Source: Companilactobacillus sp. RD055328
GTDB lineage: Bacteria > Bacillota > Bacilli > Lactobacillales > Lactobacillaceae
Assembly (NCBI RefSeq): GCF_022835675.1
Contig: NZ_BQUT01000005.1
Location: 681,571 to 745,570, forward strand
Reading direction: 5' to 3'
Length of the DNA: 64,000 nt
Of the stretch, positions 9,828 through 16,559 are shown in pieces. Every line of letters starts with the position of its first letter. Position 1 is the stretch's first letter. A model generated the notes under the pieces. That model searched no databases. It was not told where the DNA came from and was given only the letters and a program-made list of their open reading frames with translations. The translations under genes and the position numbers were made by a program.

Positions 9828-10535
9828 TTAATTTTTTCTCTCTAAATAAAATTCAAATCTATCACTTACATATTGTGTTCTTACATATTCTATCGGCTGA
9901 TCATTATCTAAAAACGTCAACTGACGTAGACGCAATATTGCAGAATTACGTTTAATATCTAATAAGCCCGCAATTCGTTCAGAGGCTAAAGTTGCTGAAA
10001 CAGTTTGATTAGCACTTCCCAATGTCATATCAGCTTTATGTTCTAGTGCGTCATAAAATGAAGTAGTAATATCTTCTTTACTCAAATTTTCCACTAAAGA
10101 AGCCGGAATAGATGTTGTTTCAAAACAAATAGGTTGCATATCTGCGTAACGAATACGTTCCATTCGAATTATTTGTTCACCACTTCTTAATTGTAAATTT
10201 TCTATTTCACTAAGAGTTGGATCAGTAAGATGATAACTAATGGTTTTACTAGATGGACTACGTCCTTGTTGTTTCATGATTTCGGTAAAACTTGTTGTTC
10301 CCGTCATCTTCTCTTGAACTTTACTATTAGCCACGAAAGTTCCAGAGCCAACTTTTCTCTGTAATATACCTTCATCAACTAATGTTTGAATTGCTTGGCG
10401 TAATGTCATTCGACTTACATGGAAATTCAAAGAAAGTGTACGTTCAGACGGTATGCGCTCACCAACTTTCCACTTTCCCGATTCAATGTCTTTTTTTATT
10501 TGATTGTGTATTTGTATATATACCGGTATATCCAT
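9828..10535 (-). CDS. GntR/HutC-family regulator, NagR-like
   Basis: 235 residues. The winged-helix domain (1-70) has SERTLSLNFHVSRMTLRQAI and GSGTFV; the UTRA effector domain (about 90-232) has TSFTEIMKQQGR, ERIRYAD and FETTSIP. These follow the B. subtilis NagR/YvoA pattern, whose effectors are phosphorylated amino sugars. GGGGAAG precedes the ATG. No nag genes are adjacent, so the targets lie elsewhere; nearby envelope genes are possible but unproven. A dre-like half site overlaps its own promoter, suggesting autoregulation. Confidence 0.85.
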   Translation of the reverse strand: MDIPVYIQIHNQIKKDIESGKWKVGERIPSERTLSLNFHVSRMTLRQAIQTLVDEGILQRKVGSGTFVANSKVQEKMTGTTSFTEIMKQQGRSPSSKTISYHLTDPTLSEIENLQLRSGEQIIRMERIRYADMQPICFETTSIPASLVENLSKEDITTSFYDALEHKADMTLGSANQTVSATLASERIAGLLDIKRNSAILRLRQLTFLDNDQPIEYVRTQYVSDRFEFYLERKN

Positions 10536-10574
10536 TTAATTCTTCCCCGTCGTTAATTTATCAACAATATATTC

Positions 10575-10591
10575 TATAGACCAATTATAAC
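10575..10591 (-). promoter_or_regulatory. Predicted promoter and dre-like half site of the GntR gene
   Basis: TATAAT (10591-10586 on the minus strand) is followed at once by ATTGGTCTATA (10585-10575). This equals one arm of the ATTGG(T)-type site bound by NagR-like regulators; the other arm is not conserved, so binding is only a suggestion. Confidence 0.35.
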
Positions 10592-10616
10592 ATTAATTAA
10601 TAGTCTCATTTTTTGA

Positions 10617-10642
10617 ACAAAAAAAATAGGACCTAAGTCCTA
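10617..10642 (-). terminator. Terminator of the tRNA-Tyr/tRNA-Gln operon
   Basis: TAGGAC-TTAG-GTCCTA hairpin followed by a run of T on the minus strand, ten bases beyond tRNA-Gln. Confidence 0.75.
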
Positions 10643-10651
10643 AGCAATGTA

Positions 10652-10723
10652 TTGGGCTAGCTGGATTCGAACCAGCGCATGACAGGATCAAAACCTGTTG
10701 CCTTACCGCTTGGCCATAGCCCA
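10652..10723 (-). tRNA. tRNA-Gln (TTG)
   Basis: The minus strand folds as a cloverleaf with acceptor TGGGCTA/TAGCCCA, an anticodon loop carrying TTG and a GGTTCGAATCC T arm. CCA is not encoded. Confidence 0.96.
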
Positions 10724-10730
10724 ATGTTAA

Positions 10731-10813
10731 TGGAGGGAAGAGGATTCGAACCTCCGAACCCGAAGGAGTGGATTTACAGTCCACCGCGTTTAGCCAGACT
10801 TCGCTATCCCTCC
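10731..10813 (-). tRNA. tRNA-Tyr (GTA)
   Basis: Class II tRNA with a long variable arm (CTCCTTCGGG region), anticodon loop CTGTAAA (GTA) and acceptor GGAGGGA/TCCCTCC. It is 7 bp upstream of tRNA-Gln and cotranscribed with it. Confidence 0.96.
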
Positions 10814-10825
10814 AGAACATTAAAT

Positions 10826-10854
10826 ATATTACCGAAAATCATCAGTGATTGCAA
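10826..10854 (-). promoter_or_regulatory. Predicted tRNA operon promoter
   Basis: TTGCAA and TAATAT are spaced by 17 bp on the minus strand, ending 12 bp before tRNA-Tyr. Confidence 0.6.
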
Positions 10855-10876
10855 CAGTTTCTAACGAAATAAATAA

Positions 10877-10900
10877 AAAAATCGGCAAAAGCCGATTTTT
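10877..10900 (-). terminator. Terminator of the serine hydrolase gene
   Basis: AAATCGGC-aaaa-GCCGATTT hairpin with T tract on the minus strand, touching the stop codon at 10899. Confidence 0.85.
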
Positions 10901-11777
10901 ACTTCAATATATTATGTATTTTTTTACCAAAATGTTCTACTAAAGCAATCCCAGACTCTTCTGTATCATTATTATTAGTCATAATAGCCACATTATAATC
11001 ATTCCCATCAGACGCTTCTATATGTCCAATACTATTAATAATCCATGTCTGTCTATTTTTCGAACCTTGATTAGGGTCATATGAAGAGTCAACATTAAGC
11101 CAGCCATTTTTCACATATACATTATTCGATTCACTTCCTTTAGAAATCCCCCAATTTTGTTCATCTTCAACATTATTCATTAAATTCTGAAGATATTCTT
11201 GTGACTGTGAATTTAAATAAGAATTATCTTTATTGAAAACAGCATCTAGCACTTTAATTTGATCGTTAGCTGGAATCGTAGTTAGTCCCCAATAAGTCGA
11301 ATTAATAACCGAATTAGTCATATCTAATGAATTAAAGACGGATTTTAAGGCCGACTTTGAACCAAGTCCTTCAGTTAACAACCAAGTGGCTGCATTATTA
11401 TCTGATTGTTCCATCATCAAGGCCATATTATTCTTGGCAGTGTCAGATAATTCATTCGGACTACCATATGTATGTAGTATTTGAACTGCAATACTTACTT
11501 TAACCACACTTGCCGTTGGATAAACTGCAGTTTCATTATTTGTTACTGTAATAGTTTTACCTTTGTATTTTACCGAAATATTAATATTAGTTGATTTGTA
11601 CTTCTTCACTTCACTATTGAGAACTTTGTTAAGTTTTTCTAATTTATTCGCATCCACATCACTTTTAGCAAAAATATTACTACCTTGATTAGTTTTCCCA
11701 TGAGAAAGCTTAATCGTTCCTAATAAAAACACCACTAATATAGATAATAAAATTAAAAATCTCGTTTTCTTCTTCAT
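10899..11777 (-). CDS. Class A beta-lactamase-like serine hydrolase, extracellular
   Basis: 292 residues. One N-terminal hydrophobic segment (6-24) makes it secreted or membrane-tethered. The penicillin-recognising fold is shown by TASVVK (Ser90, Lys93), SDN at 125-127 and KNG at 223-225 in place of KTG. The region where class A beta-lactamases carry ExxLN shows no clear deacylation Glu, so strong beta-lactam hydrolysis is unlikely. Members of this group in lactobacilli are usually annotated simply as serine hydrolases; a D,D-peptidase-like role is possible. It stands alone, with a terminator at its end and inverted repeats upstream. Confidence 0.8.
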   Translation of the reverse strand: MKKKTRFLILLSILVVFLLGTIKLSHGKTNQGSNIFAKSDVDANKLEKLNKVLNSEVKKYKSTNINISVKYKGKTITVTNNETAVYPTASVVKVSIAVQILHTYGSPNELSDTAKNNMALMMEQSDNNAATWLLTEGLGSKSALKSVFNSLDMTNSVINSTYWGLTTIPANDQIKVLDAVFNKDNSYLNSQSQEYLQNLMNNVEDEQNWGISKGSESNNVYVKNGWLNVDSSYDPNQGSKNRQTWIINSIGHIEASDGNDYNVAIMTNNNDTEESGIALVEHFGKKIHNILK

Positions 11778-11840
11778 ACTGAATCATCCTCATGATATAA
11801 ATTCAGCATAGTTAGATCATAAATAATTAACATTTTATAA

Positions 11841-11869
11841 ACTATGCTTACATTAATAGTAAGCATAGT
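11841..11869. repeat. Perfect 11-bp inverted repeat upstream of the serine hydrolase gene
   Basis: ACTATGCTTAC and GTAAGCATAGT flank a 7-base spacer. There is no T tract on either side, so it looks more like an operator than a terminator. A further CAGCATAGTT copy lies at about 11805-11814. Confidence 0.55.
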
Positions 11870-11877
11870 AATTCAAA

Positions 11878-11893
11878 CTTAAATTTAACTTAA
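11878..11893. promoter_or_regulatory. CTTAA direct repeat, 11-bp period (copy 1)
   Basis: CTTAAATTTAACTTAA: two CTTAA units one helical turn apart, about 100 bp upstream of the serine hydrolase gene. The same arrangement occurs at 32622 and 48190. Confidence 0.4.
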
Positions 11894-11895
11894 AT

Positions 11896-11924
11896 AAAAA
11901 AGACCATCCATGATGGTCTTTTTT
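11896..11924. terminator. Terminator beyond the integrative element, probable original POT-gene terminator
   Basis: AAAAAAGACCATC-cat-GATGGTCTTTTTT, usable in both directions. It directly follows the 45-bp remnant of the peptide transporter 3' end. Confidence 0.8.
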
Positions 11925-11966
11925 ATTAATTTACACCTTGCATTAACGGTTTAATTTTTGGAGTTA
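11922..11966. repeat. Probable attachment site, left copy
   Basis: 45 bp identical to 14925-14969 except one position (CCG versus CCA, both Pro). Read on the minus strand it still encodes the last residues of the peptide transporter (TPKIKPLMQGVN-stop) with no transporter gene upstream of it. This is the footprint expected of site-specific insertion into a gene's 3' end. Confidence 0.75.
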
Positions 11967-11975
11967 ATACTTTTC

Positions 11976-12602
11976 TTATTTAGATACCACTTTAGAAGCT
12001 ATGTTAATAATTATATTATAAATCATACAAATTATTGAAATTCCTGTCATTACAAGCGTCCACATTATAATTTCATCCATCGTAGAATTTTGAATGAAAT
12101 ATAAAGTCATACACTCAACTAACAATATTGGAATTAATGCAAAAATTGCCAAATGTAAGTACCCAGATATCTTCCCACCATTATTACGGTACCATGAAGT
12201 TGGTGCAAATAATCGTGTCCATTTTTGATTATTCAGCATTTGTATAACCAAATCTTTTTTAATGAAAATTATTTTTTCACAAATCCATCCAAGTATAACT
12301 TCAACTGCCAAAAAAATGGCAATAAAGAATCCAATCACCCATAATACGATATTAACCATTGTATTATTTGTTTTGGCTCCCTTAGGTGAAAATAAATTTA
12401 ATAATACAACTCCAATTCCTATAGAAGGAATCATCTTAACAAAAGCACTGATCGTTTCATCTCTATATCCGACTTTTATATATTCAGTCCCTCTTTGTTC
12501 AAGAATATTATTTTGACTGTCTATAAAAAGCCCATTTTCATAATTATTTATACTCCCTATAGGTTGAAAATTACGTACTGATTTAATCGTTCTATATGCC
12601 AT
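11976..12602 (-). CDS. Membrane protein of unknown function (element cargo)
   Basis: 208 residues, family not recognised. A soluble N-terminal part (about 1-52) precedes hydrophobic segments near 53-70, 84-108, 146-168 and 178-203. Between helices two and three lies a basic loop with KKDLVIQMLNNQKWTRLF. GAGGAGAATTTA before the ATG is a good ribosome site. It is the last gene of the integrative element, separated from the LPxTG gene by a terminator, and its stop lies 10 bp from the left repeat. A link to the LPxTG protein or to maintenance of the element is possible from position only. Confidence 0.75.
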   Translation of the reverse strand: MAYRTIKSVRNFQPIGSINNYENGLFIDSQNNILEQRGTEYIKVGYRDETISAFVKMIPSIGIGVVLLNLFSPKGAKTNNTMVNIVLWVIGFFIAIFLAVEVILGWICEKIIFIKKDLVIQMLNNQKWTRLFAPTSWYRNNGGKISGYLHLAIFALIPILLVECMTLYFIQNSTMDEIIMWTLVMTGISIICMIYNIIINIASKVVSK

Positions 12603-12617
12603 ATTAAATTCTCCTCA

Positions 12618-12654
12618 AAAAAATCATTCCCATAACTTTCATTACAGAAATGAT
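12618..12654 (-). terminator. Terminator of the LPxTG gene
   Basis: AATCATTTC pairs imperfectly with GGAATGATT and is followed by T residues on the minus strand, just before the ribosome site of the next gene. Confidence 0.6.
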
Positions 12655-12677
12655 TATTTTTTATGATAGTTTCTTAG

Positions 12678-14114
12678 TTAAATATTTTTACGTTTATTAA
12701 TACTTCCTAACATTCCTAGAACACTTAGCAATAACCCCATAATTGAAATTGCAATAGAGTTTTTAGTATCACCCGTTTGAGGAAGTGTTTCTTTACTATT
12801 ATTTTCTTTTTTATCAACATCATTAGTTTGGTTACTACTTGAGCCTGGATTACTATTTTCATTTGAGCCATTGTCTGAATTTCCATTTGAATTTGACCCG
12901 TTATTATCACCAGGTGTATTCGTATTTCCACCGTCTTCTGGTTTTTCAACCAGAGCAGCAATTGCATCATTCAATGCTTTTGTTGCAGCGTCAACTTGAG
13001 CTTGTGTTGCATTCTTGTCATTGTATACAGATTGAGCTTTTGATAGTGCGTCATTTAAAGCATTAACTGAGTCATCTGTATATTTATCACTATTATTTAG
13101 TGAGTCATTGGCATTGTTAATAGCTGACTCTAAATTATCTTTATTAACATCAACTGGAGTATCAGGTTTTTCAACTAAAGCAGCAATTGCGTCACTTAAT
13201 GCTTTTGTTGCAGCGTCAACTTGAGCTTGCGTTGCATTCTTGTCATTGTTAACAGATTGAGCTGCGGCCATAGCAGCTTTTAAATTAGCAATAGAGTCAT
13301 CTGTATATTCAGAAGATTTGTCAATGTAGCTTTGTCCGTCAGAAATAGCTTTAACTAAAGCTGTTTTATCTACTTGATTTGGTGTTACTTTAACTAGAGC
13401 AGCAATTGCATTATTGATAGCAGTTGTAGCAGCATCAACATCTGATTGTGTAGCTCCGTCATTTGCGTTAATTGAACGACCGTTTGAAATAGCACTCTTT
13501 AAATTAGCGATTGAGTCAGCAGTATATTCAGACTCTTTGTCAATGTAACTTTGTCCGTCAGAAATAGCTTTAACTAAAGCTGTTTTATCTACTTGACCTG
13601 CAGGTGTAAGTGTTTCATATTTACCAGTATCTGTAACATATGATGTATTAACCCATACGCTGTCACCAGATGGATCAATATCAAATGATTTTGATGAACC
13701 GGCAGTTACATACTGTTCAGGAACTTGTCCAAAACCGAATGATTGAATTGACCCAGGATATGCAGCTAGTGATAGTGACATCCAGTAATTTCCAGTTCCA
13801 CCATTCAAACTTTGAGCTTGACGTGCTACCTGTGTACCAGCTTTGTAGATATAGCCAGTTGAGTCTTGTAAGTCTATCTTCAAAGTACCGTATTGAGCGT
13901 AGCCTGTAACGGTTTCTGCTACTACTTTATCAATGTTTTGTTCAACTGGTTTTGCTACTGTTGTGTTTTGTGCTTGCTCGTTTGTAACAGAGTCAGCCAA
14001 AACCGGAGAAACTGTACTTAAAACTGTTGTTGAAATTAAACCCGTGGCTAAAATTAATTTACCTTTGTTTGATTTAACACGCTTTTTTGCGTGTCTTGGC
14101 GTATATTTTGTCAT
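12678..14114 (-). CDS. LPxTG-anchored surface protein with three FIVAR-type repeats
   Basis: 478 residues from the ATG at 14114 (GGAGG 6-7 bases upstream; an ATG 13 codons earlier has no such site). A basic signal peptide ends near residue 40. An unrecognised domain of about 100 residues follows (70-170; LAAYPGSIQSFGFGQ, DIDPSGDSVWVNTSYV). Three FIVAR-like helical repeats run at about 174-245, 247-318 and 321-390. Then come a Ser/Asn/Gly spacer, LPQTG at 444-448, a membrane helix and a KRK tail, so sortase should link it to peptidoglycan. FIVAR repeats act as stalks in adhesins. The unusual first domain may bind a ligand; unknown. It is cargo of the integrative element. Confidence 0.9.
   Translation of the reverse strand: MTKYTPRHAKKRVKSNKGKLILATGLISTTVLSTVSPVLADSVTNEQAQNTTVAKPVEQNIDKVVAETVTGYAQYGTLKIDLQDSTGYIYKAGTQVARQAQSLNGGTGNYWMSLSLAAYPGSIQSFGFGQVPEQYVTAGSSKSFDIDPSGDSVWVNTSYVTDTGKYETLTPAGQVDKTALVKAISDGQSYIDKESEYTADSIANLKSAISNGRSINANDGATQSDVDAATTAINNAIAALVKVTPNQVDKTALVKAISDGQSYIDKSSEYTDDSIANLKAAMAAAQSVNNDKNATQAQVDAATKALSDAIAALVEKPDTPVDVNKDNLESAINNANDSLNNSDKYTDDSVNALNDALSKAQSVYNDKNATQAQVDAATKALNDAIAALVEKPEDGGNTNTPGDNNGSNSNGNSDNGSNENSNPGSSSNQTNDVDKKENNSKETLPQTGDTKNSIAISIMGLLLSVLGMLGSINKRKNI
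13321..13377 (-). repeat. 57-bp internal direct repeat, copy 1
   Basis: Identical to 13540-13596 except one base, and 219 bp (73 codons) away, inside the FIVAR region. The similarity is higher than protein conservation requires, pointing to recent duplication or gene conversion. Confidence 0.85.
13540..13596 (-). repeat. 57-bp internal direct repeat, copy 2
   Basis: Second copy of the repeat at 13321-13377 with one mismatch. Recombination between the copies would remove exactly one 73-residue module in frame. Confidence 0.85.
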
Positions 14115-14143
14115 TTTCTTCCTCCAAAGAATTTTCCCAATAT

Positions 14144-14179
14144 AAAAAGTCACTATTTTATCAAAAATAATGACTTTTT
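14144..14179 (-). terminator. Terminator of the recombinase gene
   Basis: AAAAAGTCA...TGACTTTTT hairpin with an extended, imperfect AT-rich stem, between the recombinase stop and the LPxTG start. If the LPxTG promoter is upstream of it, it would also act as an attenuator. Confidence 0.55.
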
Positions 14180-14312
14180 ATTCGCATATGATAGGCTTTT
14201 TAACTCTTCTGAAGTGAACGAATTATAATTATCATATTGTATATTTAACGAAGTATTGGTAATATAGACACATAAAAGTACACTTTTTTGATAAAATAAT
14301 GATAAATTTTGA

Positions 14313-14872
14313 CTAAATATCGATAAGACTGAAATTTTTTAGTGAATTTGAGATTTGATCATCTGTTATCCCTATATATCTTTTAGTTATCGATTCATCT
14401 GAATGCTGAAACATAATCATCAATGCTCCTATATCCTTAGTCTTTTTATAATAATGATAACCAAATGTTTTTCGCAGTGTGTGCGTCCCAATATCGCTAC
14501 GTCCCAAGGCATCCGCAGCTTTTTGGAATAATTTATAGATATAATTCACGGACAATTTGTCTCCTCTTTGACTAATAAATAAATAATCGTCCATCTTCAA
14601 GTTTGTCATCTCCACATATTGACTAACTTGGTCTCTAACCTGTATCAAATACAAAGACCGTGTTTTTCCGGTCTTTTTCTCTGTTATATAAGAAATGTCC
14701 TTATCTAGTACATCTCGTACACGTATTTCTAATATATCGCTCATCCTTAGTCCGGTATTAATTCCGAAAAAAAAATAAACTGATTTCTCACATTATGTTT
14801 GGTCATCCCCAAATAATCGTAGAACTCTTTGATTTCTTCAACCGTCCTTAACGGTTGTACATTATAATTCAT
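14313..14872 (-). pseudogene. Small tyrosine recombinase, broken by one frameshift in a homopolymer
   Basis: Translation starts at the ATG at 14872 behind GGAGG and reads MNYNVQPLRTVEEIKEFYDY and on to a run of nine T (nine A on the plus strand, about 14767-14775). There the frame breaks and soon stops. One more T would restore FGINTGLRMSDILEIRV and an intact protein of about 186 residues. The rest carries TEKKTGKTR (Lys), THTLRKTFG (His-x-x-Arg), MFQHSD and RYIGI (Tyr), the catalytic set of tyrosine recombinases. The first catalytic Arg (GLR) lies just past the break, so a start at the internal ATG 14744 would miss it. Size resembles FimB-type recombinases. A true mutation, a sequencing error or slippage are all possible. 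Confidence 0.8.
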
Positions 14873-14890
14873 ATACTTTCCTCCAATAAA

Positions 14891-14923
14891 AAAGCTATCT
14901 AAAGTATAACCTTAGATAGCTTT
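14891..14923 (-). terminator. Terminator of the peptide transporter gene, right side of element
   Basis: AAAGCTATCTAA pairs with TTAGATAGCTTT around nine bases. It lies just downstream of the transporter stop and differs in sequence from the terminator at 11896, as expected if the element supplied it. Confidence 0.7.
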
Positions 14924-14924
14924 C

Positions 14925-14969
14925 TTTATTAATTTACACCTTGCATTAATGGTTTAATTTTTGGAGTTA
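14925..14969. repeat. Probable attachment site, right copy (3' end of the POT gene)
   Basis: Covers the last codons and stop of the peptide transporter. It matches 11922-11966 at 44 of 45 positions; two bases further on, identity ends. Confidence 0.75.
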
Positions 14970-16383
14970 GTAAGGCCAAGATAATAGCAAAGACAATTAC
15001 CAGACTACCTATAATACCGAAGTATAGGTAAGGGCTCATTTCGTAGAAACGAACGATTTGAGCATTGATAGCTTGTCCAGCAGCATCTGCCAAGAACCAT
15101 AAACTTAGCATTTGTGAAGCATAAGCTTTTGGTGCTAATTTAGTTGTAACTGACAATCCAACTGGCGAAATTAGTAATTCACCAACCATAACGATTGCCC
15201 AACTAAGAACTAACCATAATGGACTGATTTTACCAGATCCTGATAGTGGAATAGCTAACACAAGGAAAGATACCCCTGTAAAGATCAATCCTAACCAGAA
15301 TTTAGTTGGTGAACTTGGCTGTTTAGTTCCTAGTTTAGTCCACATCCATGCGAAGAATGGTGTATATAATACGATAAAGAATGGGTTAAGCATTTGGAAT
15401 TGTGGAACTTGAAGTTGCATACCCATAAAATTCAAGTCAGTATGTTCAGCAACAACTAGAGCCAAGATTGATGAACCTTGTTCTTCAATTGACCAGAAAA
15501 CAACAGCAGCTAAGAATAATAGTATATAAGCACGAACACGTGATTTTTCAACTTTTGTAACCTTAGCGCTCTTCAACATTAAGATGAAGTAAATAATTGG
15601 AATAGTAACACCTAGAATACTGATAATTAAAATAATATTTTCAACATTTAGAACTCCAGCAACTGCCATAATTCCTAATAATACAATAAGTGCACCTAAT
15701 CCTAATAGGACCATTTTAATAACACTTGAACGTTCTTCTTTTGTAATAGGATTTGGAACGTGAAGACTTTCTTCTGTAAGAGTTCTCTTACCATCCCAAG
15801 CATAGTAAACTAATCCGAAGAACATTCCAATTGCAGCAAGTGAGAAACCAACATGATAATTGTATTGTGATTGTGCATAACCAACTACAAGTGGTGCTAG
15901 TAATGAACCAAAGTTAACACCTAAAACAAAAATACTGAATCCAGCATCACGACGTGTATCCTCTGGAGAATATAGTCCACCAACCATTGAAGATGCAGCT
16001 GGTTTTAACATACCTGTACCAACAGTAATGAAGCCGATTGATATAAATAGTGCGGCAGCACCGAATGGTAATGACAGGATAATGTGACCTATCATAATTA
16101 AGAAACCACCCCAAAACATTGAACGACGTGTACCAAATACACGATCACTAAGATATCCACCAAGAACACTACTCATCATAACTAGCGCTCCGTAGATTGA
16201 CATAATTGAAGCAGCAGTTACTTTAGGAAAATTCAATCCACCGTTTGCTACTGTGTCAAACATGTACAACATAAGTATGGCACGCATACCATAGTAACTA
16301 AATCTTTCCCAGAATTCTGTAAAGAATAATGTCCTTAGACCTTTGGGTTGACCGAAGAAGCCTTTGTCATTTTTTGATTCCAT
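14929..16383 (-). CDS. dtpT: Proton-coupled di-/tripeptide symporter (POT/PTR2 family)
   Basis: 484 residues with about 14 hydrophobic helices. The N-terminus has FTEFWERFSYYGMRAIL, the ExxERFxYY signature of POT transporters in helix 1, and GGYLSDRVFGTRRSMFWGG in the loop 2-3 region. It imports small peptides with protons, a main nitrogen source of lactobacilli. The last 13 residues fall inside the attachment repeat, so the element left the protein intact. It has its own upstream region (16384-16559). Confidence is high for family and moderate for the gene symbol. Confidence 0.94.
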   Translation of the reverse strand: MESKNDKGFFGQPKGLRTLFFTEFWERFSYYGMRAILMLYMFDTVANGGLNFPKVTAASIMSIYGALVMMSSVLGGYLSDRVFGTRRSMFWGGFLIMIGHIILSLPFGAAALFISIGFITVGTGMLKPAASSMVGGLYSPEDTRRDAGFSIFVLGVNFGSLLAPLVVGYAQSQYNYHVGFSLAAIGMFFGLVYYAWDGKRTLTEESLHVPNPITKEERSSVIKMVLLGLGALIVLLGIMAVAGVLNVENIILIISILGVTIPIIYFILMLKSAKVTKVEKSRVRAYILLFLAAVVFWSIEEQGSSILALVVAEHTDLNFMGMQLQVPQFQMLNPFFIVLYTPFFAWMWTKLGTKQPSSPTKFWLGLIFTGVSFLVLAIPLSGSGKISPLWLVLSWAIVMVGELLISPVGLSVTTKLAPKAYASQMLSLWFLADAAGQAINAQIVRFYEMSPYLYFGIIGSLVIVFAIILALLTPKIKPLMQGVN

Positions 16384-16517
16384 ATTAATACCCCTATCAG
16401 TTAAATTAAAACTTTTTTAATAATTGTTTACTATAATAATATGAATCCTTTATCATGTCAAAGATTTTTATATTAAAATTTGCTAATTTATAAAAAATTA
16501 AAACTCTATTACTATCG

Positions 16518-16555
16518 AAAAAATCCCAAACTACATTTAATAGTCTGGGATTTTT
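16518..16555 (-). terminator. Terminator of the aquaglyceroporin gene
   Basis: AAAAAATCCCA...TGGGATTTTT hairpin with a long loop, ending 5 bp from the stop codon at 16560. Confidence 0.75.
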
Positions 16556-16559
16556 CATT

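Larger units (their letters stand above)
11922..14969. mobile_element. Probable 3.0-kb integrative element in the 3' end of the peptide transporter gene
   Basis: A segment of 3003 bp (repeat to repeat) lies between 45-bp direct repeats that each carry the end of the POT transporter gene. Contents: a membrane protein of unknown function, an LPxTG surface protein and, next to the right repeat, a small tyrosine recombinase gene with a one-base frameshift. Integrase next to attachment site, insertion at a gene 3' end with that end restored, and different terminators on each side all fit an integrated element. No replication, transfer or phage genes are present, so it would be a minimal or decayed element. 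Confidence 0.68.

Noticed and set aside
10593-10864. Open frames across the tRNA-Tyr/tRNA-Gln genes on both strands
   Set aside because: They are entirely inside or antisense to clear tRNA cloverleafs and have no ribosome site.
10899-11777. Beta-lactam resistance gene
   Set aside because: Only the general fold motifs are present; the deacylation motif is missing and KTG is KNG, so resistance cannot be claimed.
12839-13909. Frames opposite the LPxTG gene and possible CRISPR-like repeats
   Set aside because: The repeats are codon-phased FIVAR modules of 73 residues, not short repeats with unique spacers; the antisense frames follow from them. I found no CRISPR array in the window.
14313-14744. 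Intact short integrase of 143 residues starting at 14744
   Set aside because: No ribosome site and it lacks catalytic Arg I; the upstream ATG with GGAGG and the homopolymer break explain the region better.
11922-14969. Prophage or conjugative element
   Set aside because: No structural, replication, relaxase or transfer genes; only a recombinase and two cargo genes.
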